Notes: generated by a model from the sequence alone, not told the origin. Positions 1 to 10,812 are shown, numbered from the stretch's first letter. The stretch is 64,000 nt of DNA from Methylovorus mays (GCF_020531915.1 NZ_JAJAVG010000006.1:1-64000); one strand, 5' to 3'. A program made the numbers and translations.

Positions 1-114
1 CTTGGCGGCCATAGCGAATTGGAACCACCCCTTCCCATCTCGAACAGGGCCGTGAAACGATTCTGCGCCAATGATAGTATACTTCTCGTATGCGAAAGTA
101 GGTCACCGCCAAGC
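1..114 (+). rRNA. rrf: 5S ribosomal RNA
   Basis: The terminal helix is visible: CTTGGCGG at the left edge pairs with CCGCCAAG at 106-113. Between them are the usual 5S landmarks, including the CCCATCTCGAACAG segment and the GCGAAAGTAGGTC segment near the 3' end. The first one or two bases of the helix probably lie just left of the window. Tandem terminators follow directly, so this is the last gene of an rRNA operon. Confidence 0.93.
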
Positions 115-125
115 TTCTTACATAT

Positions 126-174
126 ACTTGCTTTTGGCAAGTTTTTAGAAAAGCCCTCAGTCGAGGGCTTTTCT
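126..174 (+). terminator. Tandem intrinsic terminators of the rRNA operon
   Basis: The first hairpin has arms ACTTGC (126-131) and GCAAGT (137-142), followed by TTTT. The second has perfect 12-bp arms at 147-158 and 163-174 around the loop AGTC, with A-rich and T-rich flanks that would work in both directions. Two consecutive hairpins are common at the end of rRNA operons. Confidence 0.85.
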
Positions 175-212
175 ATTTGTGCTATCTTGTATTATCAATT
201 CATTGAATTGAT

Positions 213-251
213 TGATATAATGTATTTTTGATGGGCGTAAGCCCATTTTTT
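213..251 (+). promoter_or_regulatory. Extended -10 promoter plus terminator-like leader hairpin of the rimP-nusA-infB operon
   Basis: TATAAT at 216-221 is preceded by TG at 213-214, an extended -10 element. No good -35 sits 17 bp upstream. Just downstream, at 231-246, ATGGGC-GTAA-GCCCAT forms a perfect 6-bp hairpin followed by six T (246-251), ahead of the rimP start at 281. Transcripts from this promoter must pass the hairpin, so it could act as an attenuator. Regulation of this leader by NusA is inference from the E. coli operon. Confidence 0.6.
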
Positions 252-280
252 GTTTCCGTAGAGGATAAAAGGCGTCTCGA

Positions 281-718
281 ATGCAGGATTTGTATTCATT
301 ATTGGAAAAATCTGTCAGCCAGCTTGGGTATGAGTTGGTAGATGTCGAGGTTTCGAATCGTGGCAAGCTGATCCGATTGTTTATTGATAAACCTGAGGGT
401 ATCAATATTGATGATTGTGTACTCGTGAGCAATCAGCTTAGTAATTTGCTTGCGGTAGAAAATGATATTGATTATGACAGGCTGGAGGTTTCATCTCCAG
501 GCTTGGACCGTGTCTTAAAGAAAGATGCTGATTTCATACGCTTTACTGGTGAGCGGGCGCAGGTGAAGTTGCGCATCCCTGTGGATAACCGGAAGAATTT
601 TATTGGAATTTTGCAAGGTATTGAGCAGGATAACCTGTTGATTGAACAGGAAGGGGTGCTGCATCGCCTTGCCTTGTCCAATATAGACAAGGCAAGACTG
701 GCACCTGAGTTTAAATAA
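281..718 (+). CDS. rimP: Ribosome maturation factor RimP
   Basis: The 145-residue protein has the length and landmarks of RimP, a cytoplasmic factor for 30S subunit maturation. The N-terminal half carries the [10 protein letters not shown] stretch and the conserved [10 protein letters not shown] motif around residues 70-80; the C-terminal half is the Sm-like domain. An AAGG about 9 bases before the ATG supports the start. It is the first gene of the classic rimP-nusA-infB-rbfA-truB order, which strengthens the call. The leader has an extended -10 promoter and a terminator-like hairpin. Confidence 0.96.
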   Translation: MQDLYSLLEKSVSQLGYELVDVEVSNRGKLIRLFIDKPEGINIDDCVLVSNQLSNLLAVENDIDYDRLEVSSPGLDRVLKKDADFIRFTGERAQVKLRIPVDNRKNFIGILQGIEQDNLLIEQEGVLHRLALSNIDKARLAPEFK

Positions 719-761
719 TTTAAGTACCTGTTGTGATACAGATTTTAGGCGGAGATTTGAA

Positions 762-2228
762 ATGAGTCGCGAAATATTATTGTTGGTAGATGCGTTGGCC
801 CACGAGAAAAATGTGGCCAAGGAAGTGATCTTTACAGCGTTGGAGCTTGCGCTGGCCTCTGCAACCAAGAAGCGCTTTACCGAAGATGCGGATGTTCGTG
901 TCGAGATTGAGCGTGATAGCGGTAATTATCATTCTTTCCGTCGCTGGCAGATTGTTTCTGATGATGATTTGGAAAATCCTGCTGCACAAATGTACACCGA
1001 CGACGAGCGTGCCGAAGGACTAAATCTTGGTGATTTTTACGAAGAGCCTTTGGAGTCTGTGGAATTCGGGCGCATTGGAGCTCAGGCGGCCAAGCAGGTA
1101 ATTCTGCAAAAAGTGCGTGAAGCCGAGCGTGAGCAGATTCTGAATGATTTTCTGGCGCGCAAAGAGCACCTAGTGACAGGTGTGATCAAGCGTATGGAAA
1201 AAGGCAATGCGATTATCGAAGTCGGACGTATTGAATCTGTCTTACCAAGAGATCAAATGATCCCTAAAGAAAATTTGCGTGTTGGGGATCGTGTACGCGC
1301 CTATTTGTCGCGCATTGAACGTACCGGTCGAGGTCCTCAGCTGGTTCTTTCCCGTATTGCCCCCGAGTTTTTGATCAAGCTGTTTGAACTTGAGGTCCCA
1401 GAAATTGAAGAGGGCTTGCTTGAGATCAGGTCTGCTTCTCGCGATCCAGGCTTGCGCTCGAAAATTGCCGTTAAATCGAATGACCAGCGCCTTGATCCAG
1501 TAGGAACTTGTGTAGGCATGCGTGGTTCACGTGTGCAGGCTGTAACGGGCGAACTGGCTGGCGAGCGGGTAGATATTGTTTTATGGTCTATGGAGCCCGC
1601 ACAGTTCGTGATTAATGCGATGGCCCCTGCTGAAGTGTCCAGCATTGTCGTGGACGAAGATGCGCATAGCATGGATGTTGTTGTGGATGAAGAACAGCTG
1701 GCGCAGGCGATTGGCCGTAACGGTCAAAATGTGCGCCTTGCATCTGAGCTGACGGGTTGGACATTGAATATTCTGACTGAGGCTGAAGCTGCTCAAAAAC
1801 ATGAAGAAGAATATAGCAAGACCCGCCAGCTGTTTATAGACAAGCTGGATGTCGATGAAGAAGTTGCAGATATTCTGGTTCAGGAAGGCTTTAACACATT
1901 GGAAGAAATTGCCTATGTACCTATCGCTGAAATGAGCGAAATTGATGCCTTCGATGAAGAAACGATCAACGAATTGCGCAAGCGTGCGCGTGCAGCATTG
2001 TTGACCGAAGCCATCGCCAAGGAGGAGAAGCTGGAAGAGGCATCAGAAAGCTTGCTGACAATGGACGGTATGGATGATGCTACTGCACATTTGTTGGCAT
2101 CCAAGGGGGTTTCCACGATGGAAGACTTGGCAGACTTGGCCGTTGATGAGCTGATGGAAATGGCCAGCATGGATGCGGAACGTGCCAAGCAGTTGATCAT
2201 GACAGCACGTGCGCCATGGTTTGCGTAA
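762..2228 (+). CDS. nusA: Transcription termination/antitermination factor NusA
   Basis: At 488 residues this is a full-length proteobacterial NusA. It has the RNA-polymerase-binding N-terminal domain (about 1-130), an S1 domain (about 135-200), two KH domains (the [12 protein letters not shown] and [12 protein letters not shown] stretches), and two acidic helix-hairpin-helix repeats at the C-terminus (about 350-488). It modulates pausing, Rho and intrinsic termination, and rRNA antitermination. A GGAG box precedes the ATG. It lies between rimP and infB, and the operon leader contains a terminator-like hairpin, which is compatible with autoregulation as in enterobacteria (inference). Confidence 0.97.
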   Translation: MSREILLLVDALAHEKNVAKEVIFTALELALASATKKRFTEDADVRVEIERDSGNYHSFRRWQIVSDDDLENPAAQMYTDDERAEGLNLGDFYEEPLESVEFGRIGAQAAKQVILQKVREAEREQILNDFLARKEHLVTGVIKRMEKGNAIIEVGRIESVLPRDQMIPKENLRVGDRVRAYLSRIERTGRGPQLVLSRIAPEFLIKLFELEVPEIEEGLLEIRSASRDPGLRSKIAVKSNDQRLDPVGTCVGMRGSRVQAVTGELAGERVDIVLWSMEPAQFVINAMAPAEVSSIVVDEDAHSMDVVVDEEQLAQAIGRNGQNVRLASELTGWTLNILTEAEAAQKHEEEYSKTRQLFIDKLDVDEEVADILVQEGFNTLEEIAYVPIAEMSEIDAFDEETINELRKRARAALLTEAIAKEEKLEEASESLLTMDGMDDATAHLLASKGVSTMEDLADLAVDELMEMASMDAERAKQLIMTARAPWFA

Positions 2229-2318
2229 GCAAGCCATGAAATTGAATTTCAGTTAGACGCAACAACGTTTGTAATTAAATGAACAGTGGTATGCGTAAGA
2301 TGAGGATGGAGTAACAGG

Positions 2319-5063
2319 ATGGGACAAACAAGCGTAGCACAATTTGCCAGTGAGTTAGGGCTGCCGGCCGAGCTGTTGTTGGAGCAATTAAGAGGGGCTG
2401 GGGTAAATAAGGCTGCGGCGGATGATACCTTGACTGAGCATGACAAGACCTCATTGCTGGAGTTTTTGCGCAAAGAGCATGGCGCACAGGCACCAAAGAA
2501 TAAAATCACCCTTACCCGCCGCCAGAATACCGAAATCAAGAAGACGGACAGCAGTGGTAAGGCCAGAACCATCCAGGTGGAAGTGCGTAAAAAACGTGTC
2601 TTGGTTCGTCGAGATCCATCCTTGCCTGAACAGGATGATCAGGGTAATGAATTTATTCCTGAATCCCAGGCTGAGCCGGAGGTTCAGGAGTATGAAACAA
2701 TTGCCGAAACCCCTTTGGCGGAACAGATCGTTGAAGAGCCCGTGTACGAAGAGCCTGTTGCTGAACCGGAGCCAATTGCGGCTGTTGAAGCTGAGGCCGA
2801 GCTTGTAGTCGAAGAACCTGAAGCGATTCCGGAACCTGTTCCTGCCTCTACGGAAGCTACTGCAGAGCCTGCTCCAGCGGCATCTGGCGGGCGCATCAGC
2901 GTGTTGAGCCCGGATCAAATCGCAAAACGCGAAGAAGAGGCGCGTCGACACGCCGCACTGGTAGCCATTCAAACTGCTGAACTGCGTAAGAAACAGGAAA
3001 TTCTGCAGAAAAGACAAGAAGAGGAAGCCAAGAAGGCTGCTGCGGCCGCCGCAGAGGCTGCTAAGCCAGCTAAGGTTGAAGGTACCCTGCATAAGCCAGC
3101 GGCCAAGGAAGCCACCAAAGCTGACGACAAAGGTGCTAAAAAAGGCAGCAAGAATAATAAAGACTGGGCTGACGCCGAAAACAAGAAGCGTGGTATTAAA
3201 ACCCGTGGGGATGCTGCGCCTACACAAGGCTGGCGTACTCACAAATCCAAGTCAAAATCACATCGTGATGAAGACCAGCAACATGCGTTCAATGCTCCTA
3301 CTGAGCCAATTGTGCATGAAGTGCTTGTTCCTGAAACGATTTCAGTCGCCGATCTTGCACACAAAATGGCAGTTAAAGCCAGTGAAGTGATCAAGGTCCT
3401 CATGAAAATGGGCATGATGGTGACGATCAATCAGGTGTTGGATCAAGAAACAGCGATTATCCTGGTAGAGGAAATGGGGCACGTTGCCAAAGCGGCTGCG
3501 GCAAATGATCCGGAAACCTTCCTGGAAGAGCACGATCATGCTGAAGCCATTCAGGAAGCCCGTCCTCCCGTTGTTACCGTCATGGGTCACGTTGACCACG
3601 GTAAAACCTCCTTGCTGGATTACATTCGCCGCAGCCGTGTAGCTTCGGGCGAAGCGGGCGGCATTACGCAGCATATTGGCGCATATCACGTGGAAACGCC
3701 TCGTGGCATGGTGACCTTTCTGGATACGCCCGGTCACGAAGCCTTTACCGCAATGCGAGCGCGCGGTGCTAAGGCAACCGATGTGGTTATTCTTGTGGTC
3801 GCTGCCGATGACGGGGTGATGCCACAAACCATTGAAGCTGTTCACCATGCCAAAGCTGCTGGAGTGCCAGTTGTTGTAGCGGTGAACAAGGTGGATAAGC
3901 CCGATGCCAATCCAGAGCGTGTCAAGCAAGAACTGGTAACGCACGAAGTGGTGCCTGAAGACTGGGGCGGCGATACCATGTTTGTTGAAGTTTCAGCCAA
4001 GGCAGGCACGGGTATTGATGATCTGCTGGAAGCAGTGCTATTGCAGGCGGAAGTGTTGGAGCTGAAAGCGCCAAAGAACACCCCGGCCAAGGGGCTCGTG
4101 ATCGAAGGCCGCCTGGACAAGGGCCGTGGTCCTGTGTCCACCATTCTGGTTCAATCCGGCACTCTGCGCCGTGGTGATATGTTGCTTGCTGGTACCGCAT
4201 TTGGCCGTGTACGCGCCATGCTGGATGAAGCGGGCAATGACATCAAGGAAGCGGGTCCTTCTATCCCAGTGGAGATCCTCGGCTTGTCCGATGTACCTTC
4301 AGCAGGTGAGGAAGTGATCGTACTGAATGATGAGCGCAAGGCGCGTGAAATTGCCTTGTTCCGCCAAGGTAAATTCCGCGATGTGAAGCTGGCCAAGCAG
4401 CAAGCTGCCAAGCTCGAGAATATGTTTGAGCAAATGGCCGAAGGCGAAGTGAAGGTGCTGCCGTTGATCATCAAATCCGATGTGCAGGGCTCTTACGAAG
4501 CGTTGGCAACCTCCTTGCAGAAGCTGTCTACCAATGAGGTTAAGGTCAATATCATCCATACCGGTGTGGGCGCGATCAGTGAGTCTGACGTTAACTTGGC
4601 CGCTGCATCCAAGGCCGTGGTGATCGGGTTTAACGTGCGTGCGGATGCCGGTGCTCGCAAGCTGATTGATTCCTCGGGTGTGGATGTACGGTATTACAAC
4701 ATCATTTACGAAGCAGTGGATGAAGTGAAAGCCGCGTTGGGTGGCATGCTGTCACCTGAGCAAAAGGAATCCACGATTGGTACTGTCGAAATTCGCGAAG
4801 TGTTCCGAATCTCCAAGGTCGGAGCAGTAGCAGGTTGTTACGTGAGCGACGGTGTTATCCGCCGTACATCCAAGGTGCGTGTCCTGCGTGATAATGTGGT
4901 GATTCATACCGGAGAGTTGGATTCGCTGAAACGCTTCAAGGACGATGTCAAGGAAGTGAAATCTAATTTCGAATGCGGTTTGTCACTGAAGAATTTCAAT
5001 GAAATTGAAGTGGGCGATACGCTGGAAGTGTTTGAAATCGTTGAAGTTGCCAGAACGCTTTAA
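2319..5063 (+). CDS. infB: Translation initiation factor IF-2
   Basis: The 914-residue GTPase delivers fMet-tRNA to the 30S subunit. Residues 1-55 are an IF2-N module. A long charged and Ala/Glu/Lys-rich linker (about 100-320) follows, with a second IF2-N module near 335-390. The G domain has G1 GHVDHGKT at 423-430, G3 DTPGH at 469-473 and G4 NKVD at 523-526, followed by SAKAG. The C-terminal beta-barrel domains complete it. A GGAG sits before the ATG. It is 90 bp after nusA and 15 bp before rbfA, so the genes are likely co-transcribed. The linker's low complexity explains long antisense reading frames here, which are not genes. Confidence 0.97.
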   Translation: MGQTSVAQFASELGLPAELLLEQLRGAGVNKAAADDTLTEHDKTSLLEFLRKEHGAQAPKNKITLTRRQNTEIKKTDSSGKARTIQVEVRKKRVLVRRDPSLPEQDDQGNEFIPESQAEPEVQEYETIAETPLAEQIVEEPVYEEPVAEPEPIAAVEAEAELVVEEPEAIPEPVPASTEATAEPAPAASGGRISVLSPDQIAKREEEARRHAALVAIQTAELRKKQEILQKRQEEEAKKAAAAAAEAAKPAKVEGTLHKPAAKEATKADDKGAKKGSKNNKDWADAENKKRGIKTRGDAAPTQGWRTHKSKSKSHRDEDQQHAFNAPTEPIVHEVLVPETISVADLAHKMAVKASEVIKVLMKMGMMVTINQVLDQETAIILVEEMGHVAKAAAANDPETFLEEHDHAEAIQEARPPVVTVMGHVDHGKTSLLDYIRRSRVASGEAGGITQHIGAYHVETPRGMVTFLDTPGHEAFTAMRARGAKATDVVILVVAADDGVMPQTIEAVHHAKAAGVPVVVAVNKVDKPDANPERVKQELVTHEVVPEDWGGDTMFVEVSAKAGTGIDDLLEAVLLQAEVLELKAPKNTPAKGLVIEGRLDKGRGPVSTILVQSGTLRRGDMLLAGTAFGRVRAMLDEAGNDIKEAGPSIPVEILGLSDVPSAGEEVIVLNDERKAREIALFRQGKFRDVKLAKQQAAKLENMFEQMAEGEVKVLPLIIKSDVQGSYEALATSLQKLSTNEVKVNIIHTGVGAISESDVNLAAASKAVVIGFNVRADAGARKLIDSSGVDVRYYNIIYEAVDEVKAALGGMLSPEQKESTIGTVEIREVFRISKVGAVAGCYVSDGVIRRTSKVRVLRDNVVIHTGELDSLKRFKDDVKEVKSNFECGLSLKNFNEIEVGDTLEVFEIVEVARTL

Positions 5064-5078
5064 GGTTGGAAGACTAAT

Positions 5079-5459
5079 ATGGCAAAAGAGTTTTCCCGTA
5101 GCGATCGCGTAGCGGAGCAAATGCAGCGAGAGTTGGCAGATCTGCTGCAATTTGAGGTAAAAGATCCACGTGTGGGCATGGTCACCGTCACTGAAGTTGA
5201 AGTGAGCGGCGATCTGGCCCATGCAAAGGTTTTTTACAGTGCCGAAAAAGGCACGCCGGAATTGCAAAAGGGGTTGGAGAAAACGTCAGGATTTTTGCGC
5301 AGTCAGCTGGCTAAACGACTGTTATTGCGTACGGTACCTCAATTGCATTTTGTTTACGATGCCTCAATTGATAACGGCATGAAAATCTCGCGGCTGATTG
5401 ATGATGCTTTGGCGCAGGACCAGCTGGATAAAGATAATACTGACAAAGGTGATGCCTGA
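5079..5459 (+). CDS. rbfA: 30S ribosome-binding factor RbfA
   Basis: This 126-residue KH-fold protein has the family's N-terminal RSDRVAEQMQREL segment and the KDPRVGMVTVTEVEVSGDL strand-turn region. RbfA binds 16S rRNA near helix 1 during late 30S maturation and cold adaptation. It starts 15 bp after infB and ends 28 bp before truB, the conserved operon position. The C-terminal tail (about 108-126) is acidic and probably disordered. Confidence 0.95.
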   Translation: MAKEFSRSDRVAEQMQRELADLLQFEVKDPRVGMVTVTEVEVSGDLAHAKVFYSAEKGTPELQKGLEKTSGFLRSQLAKRLLLRTVPQLHFVYDASIDNGMKISRLIDDALAQDQLDKDNTDKGDA

Positions 5460-5487
5460 CGCAATGACGTCAGTCATGTTTTGACCC

Positions 5488-6393
5488 GTGCAGTTCAAAA
5501 GAATCAAACGCGATATCAGCGGCATATTGTTGCTGGACAAACCACTGGGCATATCGAGCAACCAGGCATTGCAAATCGTCAAGCGCCTGTTTCAGGCAGC
5601 CAAGGCTGGTCATACTGGCAGTCTTGATCCGCTAGCAAGCGGGTTGCTCCCAATATGTTTGGGCGAAGCCACCAAGTTTTCCCATTTTCTACTCGATTCC
5701 GATAAAAGTTACCGTGCGCTAGTGACACTGGGCAGCACCACCACAACGGGTGATGCCGAAGGGGATGTTATCGAGCGATCAGTAGTAACGACGACCCAAG
5801 ATGAACTCCAAGCTGCGCTGAAGAAAATGGTCGGCGATATTTTGCAGGTTCCCCCGATGTATTCGGCATTGAAGCATGGAGGCAAAGCGCTTTATGAGTA
5901 TGCGCGCGATGGAGTGGAAATTGCGCGAGAAGCCAGGCCGGTCAAGATACATGCGATTACTCTTGAGCGGTTTGACGGCGAACAGTTTGAGATCGTCGTG
6001 TCCTGTAGCAAGGGCACCTATATACGGACCTTGGCCGAAGATATTGGAAAGTTGCTCGGGTGCGGCGCCCATCTGGGTGGTTTGCGGCGACTTACGACAG
6101 CCCATTTCAATCTGAAAGATGCCGTGACGATTGAACAGCTTGATCAAATGTCGCTGGAGCAGCGTGACGAAGTCCTGCTTGGTGCCGATGCCGCAATTGA
6201 GGATTTACCGCAAATCAGTATTGATGCCGATAGTACTTTTTATTTATTGCGCGGTCAGGAAGTGTGGAAATCAGGTTTGAGAATGGAAGGTTTGTTTAGG
6301 ATCTATTCTGAAGAGGGCGTTTTCCTAGGGATCGGCCAACAAACCTCTCGCGGCTCTATTGCTCCCAAGCGTTTGCTCCGCCAGGTGATTTAG
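5488..6393 (+). CDS. truB: tRNA pseudouridine(55) synthase TruB
   Basis: This 301-residue enzyme makes pseudouridine 55 in the T-loop of tRNAs. The catalytic motif GHTGSLDPLASG contains the nucleophilic Asp. The YKALVTLG-type strand (here YRALVTLGSTTTTGD) and the CSKGTYIRTLAEDIG motif are present, and the C-terminal part resembles the PUA-like extension of long TruB forms. The start is GTG. An in-frame TGA lies two codons upstream, so no earlier start is possible, and no strong ribosome-binding site is visible, suggesting coupling to rbfA. Confidence 0.95.
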   Translation: MQFKRIKRDISGILLLDKPLGISSNQALQIVKRLFQAAKAGHTGSLDPLASGLLPICLGEATKFSHFLLDSDKSYRALVTLGSTTTTGDAEGDVIERSVVTTTQDELQAALKKMVGDILQVPPMYSALKHGGKALYEYARDGVEIAREARPVKIHAITLERFDGEQFEIVVSCSKGTYIRTLAEDIGKLLGCGAHLGGLRRLTTAHFNLKDAVTIEQLDQMSLEQRDEVLLGADAAIEDLPQISIDADSTFYLLRGQEVWKSGLRMEGLFRIYSEEGVFLGIGQQTSRGSIAPKRLLRQVI

Positions 6394-6463
6394 CGAATTA
6401 ATGTTGGTTGCGGAGGACGTAAAATTCATGATGTATGGCTGCAAAGCAGGCGAGAATGCTTTG

Positions 6464-6492
6464 TTGAACTTATACTTGAATCAAGTTATAAT
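6464..6492 (+). promoter_or_regulatory. Sigma-70 promoter for rpsO (and pnp)
   Basis: TTGAAC at 6464-6469 and a perfect TATAAT at 6487-6492 are separated by exactly 17 bp. The start codon of rpsO is about 90 bp past the predicted start of transcription, leaving a leader long enough for S15 autoregulation, which is known in E. coli but not demonstrated here. Confidence 0.8.
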
Positions 6493-6588
6493 CGAAAGTT
6501 GATTGTAAATGAATGCTCTAGCGGGGCTGAATGTAACCTGCATTTGCATTGACGCGCAAACACATCTCACAACACAGGATATTAAGTT

Positions 6589-6858
6589 ATGGCAATTACA
6601 GTTCAAGAAACAGCAAAAATTGTTGCTGATTTCCAACAAGCTCCAAATGATACAGGTAGCCCTGAAGTTCAAGTTGCACTTCTTAGTGCTCGCATTACTT
6701 ATTTGACAGAGCATTTCAAAAGCAATGCCAAGGATCACCACTCCCGTCGTGGTCTGCTGAAGTTGGTAAGTCAGCGCCGCAAATTGCTGGATTACCTCAA
6801 GCGCAAGAATGCTGATCGCTATCGCACTCTGATTGAGCGCCTGGGTCTCCGTAAATAA
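6589..6858 (+). CDS. rpsO: 30S ribosomal protein S15
   Basis: The 89-residue protein has the exact family length and the conserved [31 protein letters not shown] and [12 protein letters not shown] elements (the middle one slightly shortened in some relatives). It binds 16S rRNA helices 20-22 early in 30S assembly. It has its own promoter at 6464-6492 and is followed by a stem-loop before pnp, the conserved rpsO-pnp arrangement in which the intergenic hairpin is a processing and decay signal. Confidence 0.97.
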   Translation: MAITVQETAKIVADFQQAPNDTGSPEVQVALLSARITYLTEHFKSNAKDHHSRRGLLKLVSQRRKLLDYLKRKNADRYRTLIERLGLRK

Positions 6859-6908
6859 TTACGTTGCACCTTGTAAAGTATCAGCGCAAATTCGTGAATT
6901 GAAGAAAC

Positions 6909-6952
6909 AAGCCGAAGGCAAAGCGGTAACGCGGCGCTTATCGGCTTTTTTC
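6909..6952 (+). terminator. rpsO-pnp intergenic stem-loop with T-run
   Basis: AAGCCGA at 6909-6915 pairs with TCGGCTT at 6941-6947, an inner GCG..CGC helix lies between, and a T-run follows. It is probably a partial terminator or RNase III target between rpsO and pnp. The pnp ribosome-binding site AAGGA lies just after it. Confidence 0.7.
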
Positions 6953-6972
6953 GTTTTAATAAGGACATAGAC

Positions 6973-9096
6973 GTGAAAGCCATTAAAAAAACGATTACGT
7001 ATGGTCAGCATGAGCTGACTCTGGAAACGGGCGAAATCGCTCGTCAGGCAGATGGCGCAGTGATGGTGAGTTACGGCGATACCGTCGTGCTCGTTACTGT
7101 GGTCGGTAAAACAGATGTAAAGCCTGGCCAGGATTTTTTTCCGCTGACTGTGGATTATCAAGAACGTACCTACGCTGCCGGCAAGATTCCTGGCGGTTTT
7201 TTCAAGCGTGAAGGTCGCCCTTCTGAAAAAGAAACGCTGACATCGCGTCTGATCGACCGTCCTCTGCGTCCGCTCTTTCCTGAAGCTTTCTACAACGAAG
7301 TGCAAATCGTTGCGACTGTCATGTCGTCGGACAGCGAAATCGATTCCGATATCCCTGCGATCATCGGTGCCTCTGCTGCATTGGCTATTTCCGGTATTCC
7401 ATTCTATGGCCCGATCGGTGCAGCGCGTGTAGGTTACATCAATGGTGAATATGTACTGAACCCGACAGCCTCTCAGTTGAAAGAGACAGAGCTGGATCTG
7501 GTAGTCGCTGCGACATCGACGGCTGTTCTGATGGTGGAATCGGAAGCCAAGGAATTGCCTGAAGATGTCATGCTTGGTTCTGTGGTGTATGGCCACGAAC
7601 AAATGCAAGCCGTGATCAATCTGATCAATGAAATTGCTGCAGAAGTAGGTAAAGAGCCATGGGATTGGACTCCACCTGCTGAAAACACCGCACTTATCGA
7701 AAAAATCACCAGCATCGCCAGCGCGGATATCAATGCTGCTTATCAGATCAAGTCCAAGGGTGCTCGCTCCTCCAAGTTGGATGAAATCAAGAATCGTGTC
7801 TTGAGTGAGTTGATCACGGAAGCTACTTCGACTGAAGAAGCGAACGAGATCAAGTCCATACTGCATAATCTGGAAGCCAAGGTGGTTCGTGGTCAGATTC
7901 TCAACGGTGAGCCCCGCATTGATGGCCGCAATACCCGCACGGTTCGTCCTATTACCATCCGTACTGGTGTGTTGCCCCGCACTCACGGTTCTGCCTTGTT
8001 CACCCGTGGTGAAACTCAGGCATTAGTCGTGGCTACTTTGGGTACTGGCCGCGATGAGCAAATCATTGATGCTCTGCAAGGTGAATACACTGATCGTTTC
8101 ATGCTGCATTACAACATGCCTCCTTACGCCACTGGTGAAACCGGTCGTGTGGGTACGCCTAAGCGTCGTGAAATCGGGCATGGTCGTCTGGCCAAGCGTG
8201 CATTGCTGGCTGCATTGCCAAGCCAGGAAGAATTCGGTTATACCATTCGCGTCGTATCGGAAATTACCGAATCCAATGGTTCAAGCTCCATGGCATCCGT
8301 CTGTGGCGGCTGTCTGGCATTGATGGATGCAGGCGTTCCGGTCAAGACCCACGTTGCTGGTATTGCCATGGGCCTGATCAAGGAAGGCAACCGCGTTGCC
8401 GTTCTGACCGATATCCTGGGTGATGAAGATCATCTGGGTGACATGGACTTCAAGGTGGCGGGTTCGGAAGATGGGATTACCGCCCTGCAAATGGATATCA
8501 AGATTACCGGCATTACTGCCGAAATCATGCAAGCCGCATTGGCGCAAGCCAAGGAAGGTCGTCTGCATATTCTGGGTCTTATGAAGGAAGCCATGGGCGA
8601 GACCCGTCAAGAGCTGTCTGCTTTTGCGCCTCGTATCATCAGCATGAAGATCAATCCTGAAAAGATTCGTGATGTCATCGGCAAGGGTGGTGCAGTGATT
8701 CGTGCGCTGACCGAAGAAACCGGGACCACCATTGATATTGAAGAAGATGGCACGATCAAGATCGGCTGCACCAGTGCGGAGGCTGGCGAAGAAGCCAAGC
8801 GTCGTATTGAAGCGATTACCGCAGAAGTTGAAATTGGTCAGACCTACGAAGGCACTGTCATCAAACTGCTGGATTTTGGTGCGATTGTTTCATTGCTGCC
8901 AGGTAAAGATGGTTTGTTGCATATCTCGCAAATCGCTCATCAACGCGTAAATGCGGTTGGTGACTTCCTCAAGGAAGGCCAGGTTGTTAAGGTCAAGGTG
9001 ATGGAGGCTGATGAAAAGGGTCGCGTGCGTTTGAGCATGAAGGCGCTTATCGATCCACCTGCGGAAGAAGCCAAGGTTGAAACCGAAGCATCTTAA
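6973..9096 (+). CDS. pnp: Polyribonucleotide nucleotidyltransferase (PNPase)
   Basis: The 707-residue phosphorolytic 3'-5' exoribonuclease is a core of the RNA degradosome. Two RNase PH domains are seen, an N-terminal one with [20 protein letters not shown] and a catalytic one with [21 protein letters not shown]. The helical linker between them, a KH domain ([20 protein letters not shown], about 555-610) and a C-terminal S1 domain ([15 protein letters not shown] onward) are also present. The start is GTG, with AAGGA placed ideally eight bases upstream. The gene ends in a strong GC-rich terminator. Confidence 0.97.
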   Translation: MKAIKKTITYGQHELTLETGEIARQADGAVMVSYGDTVVLVTVVGKTDVKPGQDFFPLTVDYQERTYAAGKIPGGFFKREGRPSEKETLTSRLIDRPLRPLFPEAFYNEVQIVATVMSSDSEIDSDIPAIIGASAALAISGIPFYGPIGAARVGYINGEYVLNPTASQLKETELDLVVAATSTAVLMVESEAKELPEDVMLGSVVYGHEQMQAVINLINEIAAEVGKEPWDWTPPAENTALIEKITSIASADINAAYQIKSKGARSSKLDEIKNRVLSELITEATSTEEANEIKSILHNLEAKVVRGQILNGEPRIDGRNTRTVRPITIRTGVLPRTHGSALFTRGETQALVVATLGTGRDEQIIDALQGEYTDRFMLHYNMPPYATGETGRVGTPKRREIGHGRLAKRALLAALPSQEEFGYTIRVVSEITESNGSSSMASVCGGCLALMDAGVPVKTHVAGIAMGLIKEGNRVAVLTDILGDEDHLGDMDFKVAGSEDGITALQMDIKITGITAEIMQAALAQAKEGRLHILGLMKEAMGETRQELSAFAPRIISMKINPEKIRDVIGKGGAVIRALTEETGTTIDIEEDGTIKIGCTSAEAGEEAKRRIEAITAEVEIGQTYEGTVIKLLDFGAIVSLLPGKDGLLHISQIAHQRVNAVGDFLKEGQVVKVKVMEADEKGRVRLSMKALIDPPAEEAKVETEAS

Positions 9097-9111
9097 GAGA
9101 TAGTACGAAAC

Positions 9112-9142
9112 AAAAAAGGCCGGAATTTCCGGCCTTTTTGTT
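9112..9142 (+). terminator. Intrinsic terminator after pnp
   Basis: An A-run and GGCCGGAA pair with TTCCGGCC and the following T-run, with almost no loop. It starts 16 bp after the pnp stop codon. The symmetric A/T flanks would also stop minus-strand transcripts from dksA. Confidence 0.85.
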
Positions 9143-9192
9143 TTTTCTGGCAAGCCATCAAAAGATGGCGAGCAGAATGTAGATGATGTTAT

Positions 9193-9615
9193 TTATTTAG
9201 CAACTTGACGTTCACGAATCTCATCCAGTGTTTTGCAATCAATGCAAAGCGTTGCGGTAGGGCGTGCTTCCAAACGCTTCAAGCCGATTTCTACGCCGCA
9301 GCTGTTGCAATAGCCATATTCGTGTTCGTTGATTTTGCCAAGGGTTTCGTCGATTTTCTTGATCAGCTTGCGTTCGCGATCGCGGTTACGCAATTCCAGT
9401 GCCATGTCTGATTCCTGACTGGCGCGATCATTCGGGTCGGCAAACATGGTCACTTCGTCTTGCATGGTGTGCACAGTACGATCGATGTCGTGACTTAGCT
9501 CGGCTTTCCAGTCATTGAGGATTTTACGGAAATGATCGAGTTGCTTGTCATTCATGTATTCCTCATCCGGCTTCGGTTGATAAGGAATAAATTGTCTTGT
9601 GATTGCTTCAGCCAT
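9193..9615 (-). CDS. dksA: RNA polymerase-binding transcription factor DksA
   Basis: The 140-residue protein matches DksA. It has an N-terminal coiled coil whose tip carries the acidic [12 protein letters not shown] segment that reaches into the polymerase secondary channel. A four-cysteine zinc finger (CNSC...CIDC) follows at the C-terminus. It works with ppGpp to repress rRNA promoters and activate amino-acid promoters. The gene faces pnp convergently. A sigma-70 type promoter lies about 50 bp upstream. A downstream Met (MNDKQLDHF, residue 21) is a possible alternative start, but the longer form has the usual DksA length. Confidence 0.95.
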   Translation of the reverse strand: MAEAITRQFIPYQPKPDEEYMNDKQLDHFRKILNDWKAELSHDIDRTVHTMQDEVTMFADPNDRASQESDMALELRNRDRERKLIKKIDETLGKINEHEYGYCNSCGVEIGLKRLEARPTATLCIDCKTLDEIRERQVAK

Positions 9616-9664
9616 AGGTGCCTTGAAAACTCAAAATGCGATTGACAAAATTTAAAGCGGAGAA

Positions 9665-9693
9665 AGTGTACACCTAATATAAATGGGATGCAA
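9665..9693 (-). promoter_or_regulatory. Sigma-70 promoter for dksA
   Basis: On the minus strand TTGCAT (9693-9688) and TACACT (9670-9665) are separated by exactly 17 bp and point at the dksA start at 9615. The rest of 9694-9790 shows nothing I can assign. Confidence 0.55.
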
Positions 9694-9790
9694 AACACCT
9701 AACTGCATTGAACATGTTGCCTTCGTATATCAAATAAGCGTTCAAATTCCACAATGTCGGCTAGTGTACTCTCAATCAGCATACTGGTAA

Positions 9791-10654
9791 CTATATTTGG
9801 GCGGATTCCTTGAGTTCAAGGGCCATCAAGGTATTTTCCATCAAGGTTGCTACCGTCATTGGACCCACACCGCCCGGAACAGGTGTAATCCAGCTGGCTC
9901 TATCTTTTGCTATATTAAAGTCGACATCGCCACATATCTTGCCATCAGAAAGTCGATTAATACCAATATCAATGACAATAGCGCCTGGTTTTATCCAGTC
10001 ACCCTGTATCAATCCTGCCTTGCCTGCAGCCGCTACGACGAGATCGGCGCGTTCGATATTCCCGCGCAGATTTTTGGTGTGGCGATGACAGCAAGTGACT
10101 GTGCATCCCGCCAGAAGCAACTCGAGAGCCATTGGGCGGCCTACATGGTTTGAGACGCCGATAACAACGGCATCCAGCCCCATTAGCTCAATATTCGCCG
10201 ATTTCAGCAGTTTGATTACACCAAATGGTGTACAGGAGCGCAGGGTTGGCTCACGCACCGCCAGACGGCCAATGTTATAAGGATGAAAACCATCCACATC
10301 CTTGCCTGCGGAGATGGTCTCGATGATTTTTTTTTCGCTGATATGATGGGGCAGAGGGGATTGCACCAAAATGCCGTCAATTTGGCTATCGTCGTTCAGC
10401 TGTTGAATGAGAGCGAGCAAATCTGCTTCTGATGTGTCGGCGGGTAAGTCATAGGCAAGAGAGCGAATCCCGACTTTTTCGCAGGCAAGACGTTTGTTCC
10501 GAACATAAATTGCCGAGGCTGGGTCAGCGCCCAGCATGATAACGACCAAAGCAGGCGCACGCTTGCCGACAGCAAGACGCTGATCAACACGAGCCTTCAG
10601 CTCAAGTAACATGGATTCGGCAACGGCTTTGCCATTGATGAGTTGTGCGGACAT
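9791..10654 (-). CDS. folD: Bifunctional methylenetetrahydrofolate dehydrogenase/cyclohydrolase FolD
   Basis: The 287-residue cytosolic enzyme interconverts 5,10-methylene-, methenyl- and 10-formyl-tetrahydrofolate. The catalytic Lys is K54 in YVRNKR. The family's [11 protein letters not shown] motif, [10 protein letters not shown] and the NADP-binding [13 protein letters not shown] are clear, and the C-terminus has [19 protein letters not shown] place the start at 10654 (MSAQLING). The frame stays open to 10837, but that extension is the antisense of the tRNA-Pro gene and cannot be real. One-carbon enzymes are prominent in methylotrophs, but this one is universal. Confidence 0.95.
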   Translation of the reverse strand: MSAQLINGKAVAESMLLELKARVDQRLAVGKRAPALVVIMLGADPASAIYVRNKRLACEKVGIRSLAYDLPADTSEADLLALIQQLNDDSQIDGILVQSPLPHHISEKKIIETISAGKDVDGFHPYNIGRLAVREPTLRSCTPFGVIKLLKSANIELMGLDAVVIGVSNHVGRPMALELLLAGCTVTCCHRHTKNLRGNIERADLVVAAAGKAGLIQGDWIKPGAIVIDIGINRLSDGKICGDVDFNIAKDRASWITPVPGGVGPMTVATLMENTLMALELKESAQI

Positions 10655-10697
10655 AGAATTCGGATCAATGAAAAAGCATGATTTTAGCAGATTCAGT

Positions 10698-10726
10698 TTG
10701 ACCACACCGCTGGTTTGCGCTATATT
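10698..10726 (+). promoter_or_regulatory. Sigma-70 promoter of the tRNA cluster
   Basis: TTGACC at 10698-10703 and TATATT at 10721-10726 are 17 bp apart. Predicted initiation is a few bases before the first tRNA at 10736. The GC-rich stretch just after the -10 element would suit stringent control, which is inference. Confidence 0.75.
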
Positions 10727-10735
10727 TGCGGTCCT

Positions 10736-10812
10736 CGGGGTGTAGCGTAGTCTGGTAGCGCGCCTGCTTTGGGAGCAGGATGTCGGGAGTTCGAATCTCT
10801 CCACCCCGACCA
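10736..10812 (+). tRNA. tRNA-Pro (anticodon TGG)
   Basis: The acceptor arms CGGGGTG and CACCCCG pair perfectly. The anticodon arm CCTGC/GCAGG holds the loop TTTGGGA, giving anticodon TGG. The T-arm has GGGAG-TTCGAAT-CTCTC, and CCA is encoded. The antisense of this gene creates a spurious N-terminal extension of folD. Confidence 0.97.
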
